From assembly GCF_900112035.1 (NCBI RefSeq), contig NZ_FOKC01000005.1, positions 186,001 to 250,000 of the forward strand: a stretch of 64,000 nucleotides of DNA, given 5' to 3'. Below the pieces are notes generated by a model. That model searched no databases. It was not told the origin of the DNA and worked only from the letters and a program-made list of their open reading frames with translations. Below are positions 63,501-64,000 of the stretch, piece by piece. The DNA is from Nocardioides alpinus (lineage in GTDB: Bacteria > Actinomycetota > Actinomycetes > Propionibacteriales > Nocardioidaceae). Position 1 is the stretch's first letter; each line of letters opens with the position of its first letter. Position numbers and translations under genes: made by a program.

Positions 63501-64000
63501 GCGCCAGCGCCACCAGTTCCGCTCGCCCAGCAGCGTCATCGCGGCGGGGAGCAGCAGTCCTCGTACGACCGTGACGTCGAGGAGGATGGCGACGGTCATG
63601 CCGACACCGACCTCCTTGACCGCGACCAGCTCGCCCGCGGCGAAGCCGATGAACACCACCGCGATCGCCACCGCGGCCAGGGTCACCACCGGGCCGGAGG
63701 CGGTGATGCCGGTCAGCACCGCACGGTCGTTCGCCTCACGGGCGTCCAGCGGAGGGAGGGATGCCTTCGCGCCGCCGGGGCGCAGCGCCTCCCACTCCTC
63801 CTTGATGCGCGCCACGAGGAAGACGTGGTAGTCCATCGAGAGCCCGAACGCGAACATGAAGAGGAGGGCCGGCGTCGTGAGATCGAGGGTGCCGGTCGCG
63901 GTGCCGCCGAGCAGCGGACCGCCCCACCCGTGCTGGAAGACCAGCGTGACGACGCCGAGGGTCGCTCCCAGTGACAGCAGGTTGAGCAGCAGCGTCTTGA
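63483..64000 (-). CDS. MMPL-family transporter, C-terminal part (truncated by window edge)
   Basis: The frame runs unbroken from 64000 on the minus strand, so the start lies beyond the window. The visible 171 residues have MMPL/RND signatures: KTLLLNLLSLGATLGVV, FAFGLSMDYHVFLVARIKEEW with the conserved Asp-Tyr pair, and three further helices ending LLPAAMTLLGERNWWRWRR. MMPL proteins export lipids or drugs with proton motive force. The final codons TPPT and the TGA lie in repeat array 2. Confidence 0.9.
   Translation of the reverse strand, partial: KTLLLNLLSLGATLGVVTLVFQHGWGGPLLGGTATGTLDLTTPALLFMFAFGLSMDYHVFLVARIKEEWEALRPGGAKASLPPLDAREANDRAVLTGITASGPVVTLAAVAIAVVFIGFAAGELVAVKEVGVGMTVAILLDVTVVRGLLLPAAMTLLGERNWWRWRRTPPT

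Overview
The window is very GC-rich, with GC-dominated third codon positions, frequent GTG/TTG starts and dense ATGA/GTGA stop-start overlaps. It carries a Tad pilus locus whose order matches Rv3654c-Rv3660c of Mycobacterium tuberculosis, a DUF4244 pilin, a HemD-like/DNA-binding NnaR regulator and an actinobacterial LexA box. Together these indicate a chromosomal segment of a high-GC actinobacterium, most like Nocardioides or a relative. I see no rRNA, tRNA, CRISPR array or complete mobile element.

Layout. 1-2190: the right edge of what looks like a horizontally acquired conflict module, a truncated middle-component-like protein plus a Rad50/SMC-type ATPase (ABC-three-component, ABC-3C, type). 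2409-3875: an SOS-controlled DUF222/HNH nuclease gene. 3916-19699: an arabinan or arabinoxylan locus. A tandem-catalytic GH43 protein diverges from a GH51 enzyme and a second GH43 protein, with aldose epimerase and SDR genes downstream; palindromic LacI-type operators sit in the divergent promoter. 19794-21727: GNAT, cold-shock protein and a MEDS/histidine-kinase-like protein. 21823-26896: nitrate uptake and reduction (narK, nasC-like, flavoprotein). 26914-29817: a MarR-controlled methyltransferase cluster. 29876-32886: a secreted alpha/beta hydrolase and a phospholipase-D-like protein. 33223-37342: nirB, nirD and nnaR, completing nitrate to ammonium. 37358-39419: small, VOC and DUF4082 proteins. 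39565-43373: a LytS/LytTR pair with a DUF485-like protein and a sodium:solute symporter. 43390-48034: three secreted RTX-like beta-roll proteins and a methyltransferase. 48127-54666: degenerate Fic-like protein, HAD phosphatase and the Tad operon (ssd, tadA, tadB, tadC, flp, two minor pseudopilin-like genes). 54686-57869: membrane protein, DEAD/DEAH helicase with DUF1998 and a STAS anti-sigma antagonist. 58054-60393: proton-pumping pyrophosphatase. 60718-63355: an OmpR-type two-component system divergent from a small secreted repeat protein. 63483-64000: the 3' end of an MMPL transporter gene.

The least explained feature is repetitive DNA. (i) Two arrays of 32-bp units (60483-60731 and 63344-63500) are built as direct units, a palindromic hinge, then inverted units. 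Each lies between convergent genes, and the repeat itself supplies the stop codons of three genes. (ii) A second dispersed palindromic family (19606-19795, 25442-25486, 33531-33573, 34537-34562, 39498-39532) occurs in gaps, at stop codons and, unusually, in frame inside the nitrate/nitrite reductase genes.
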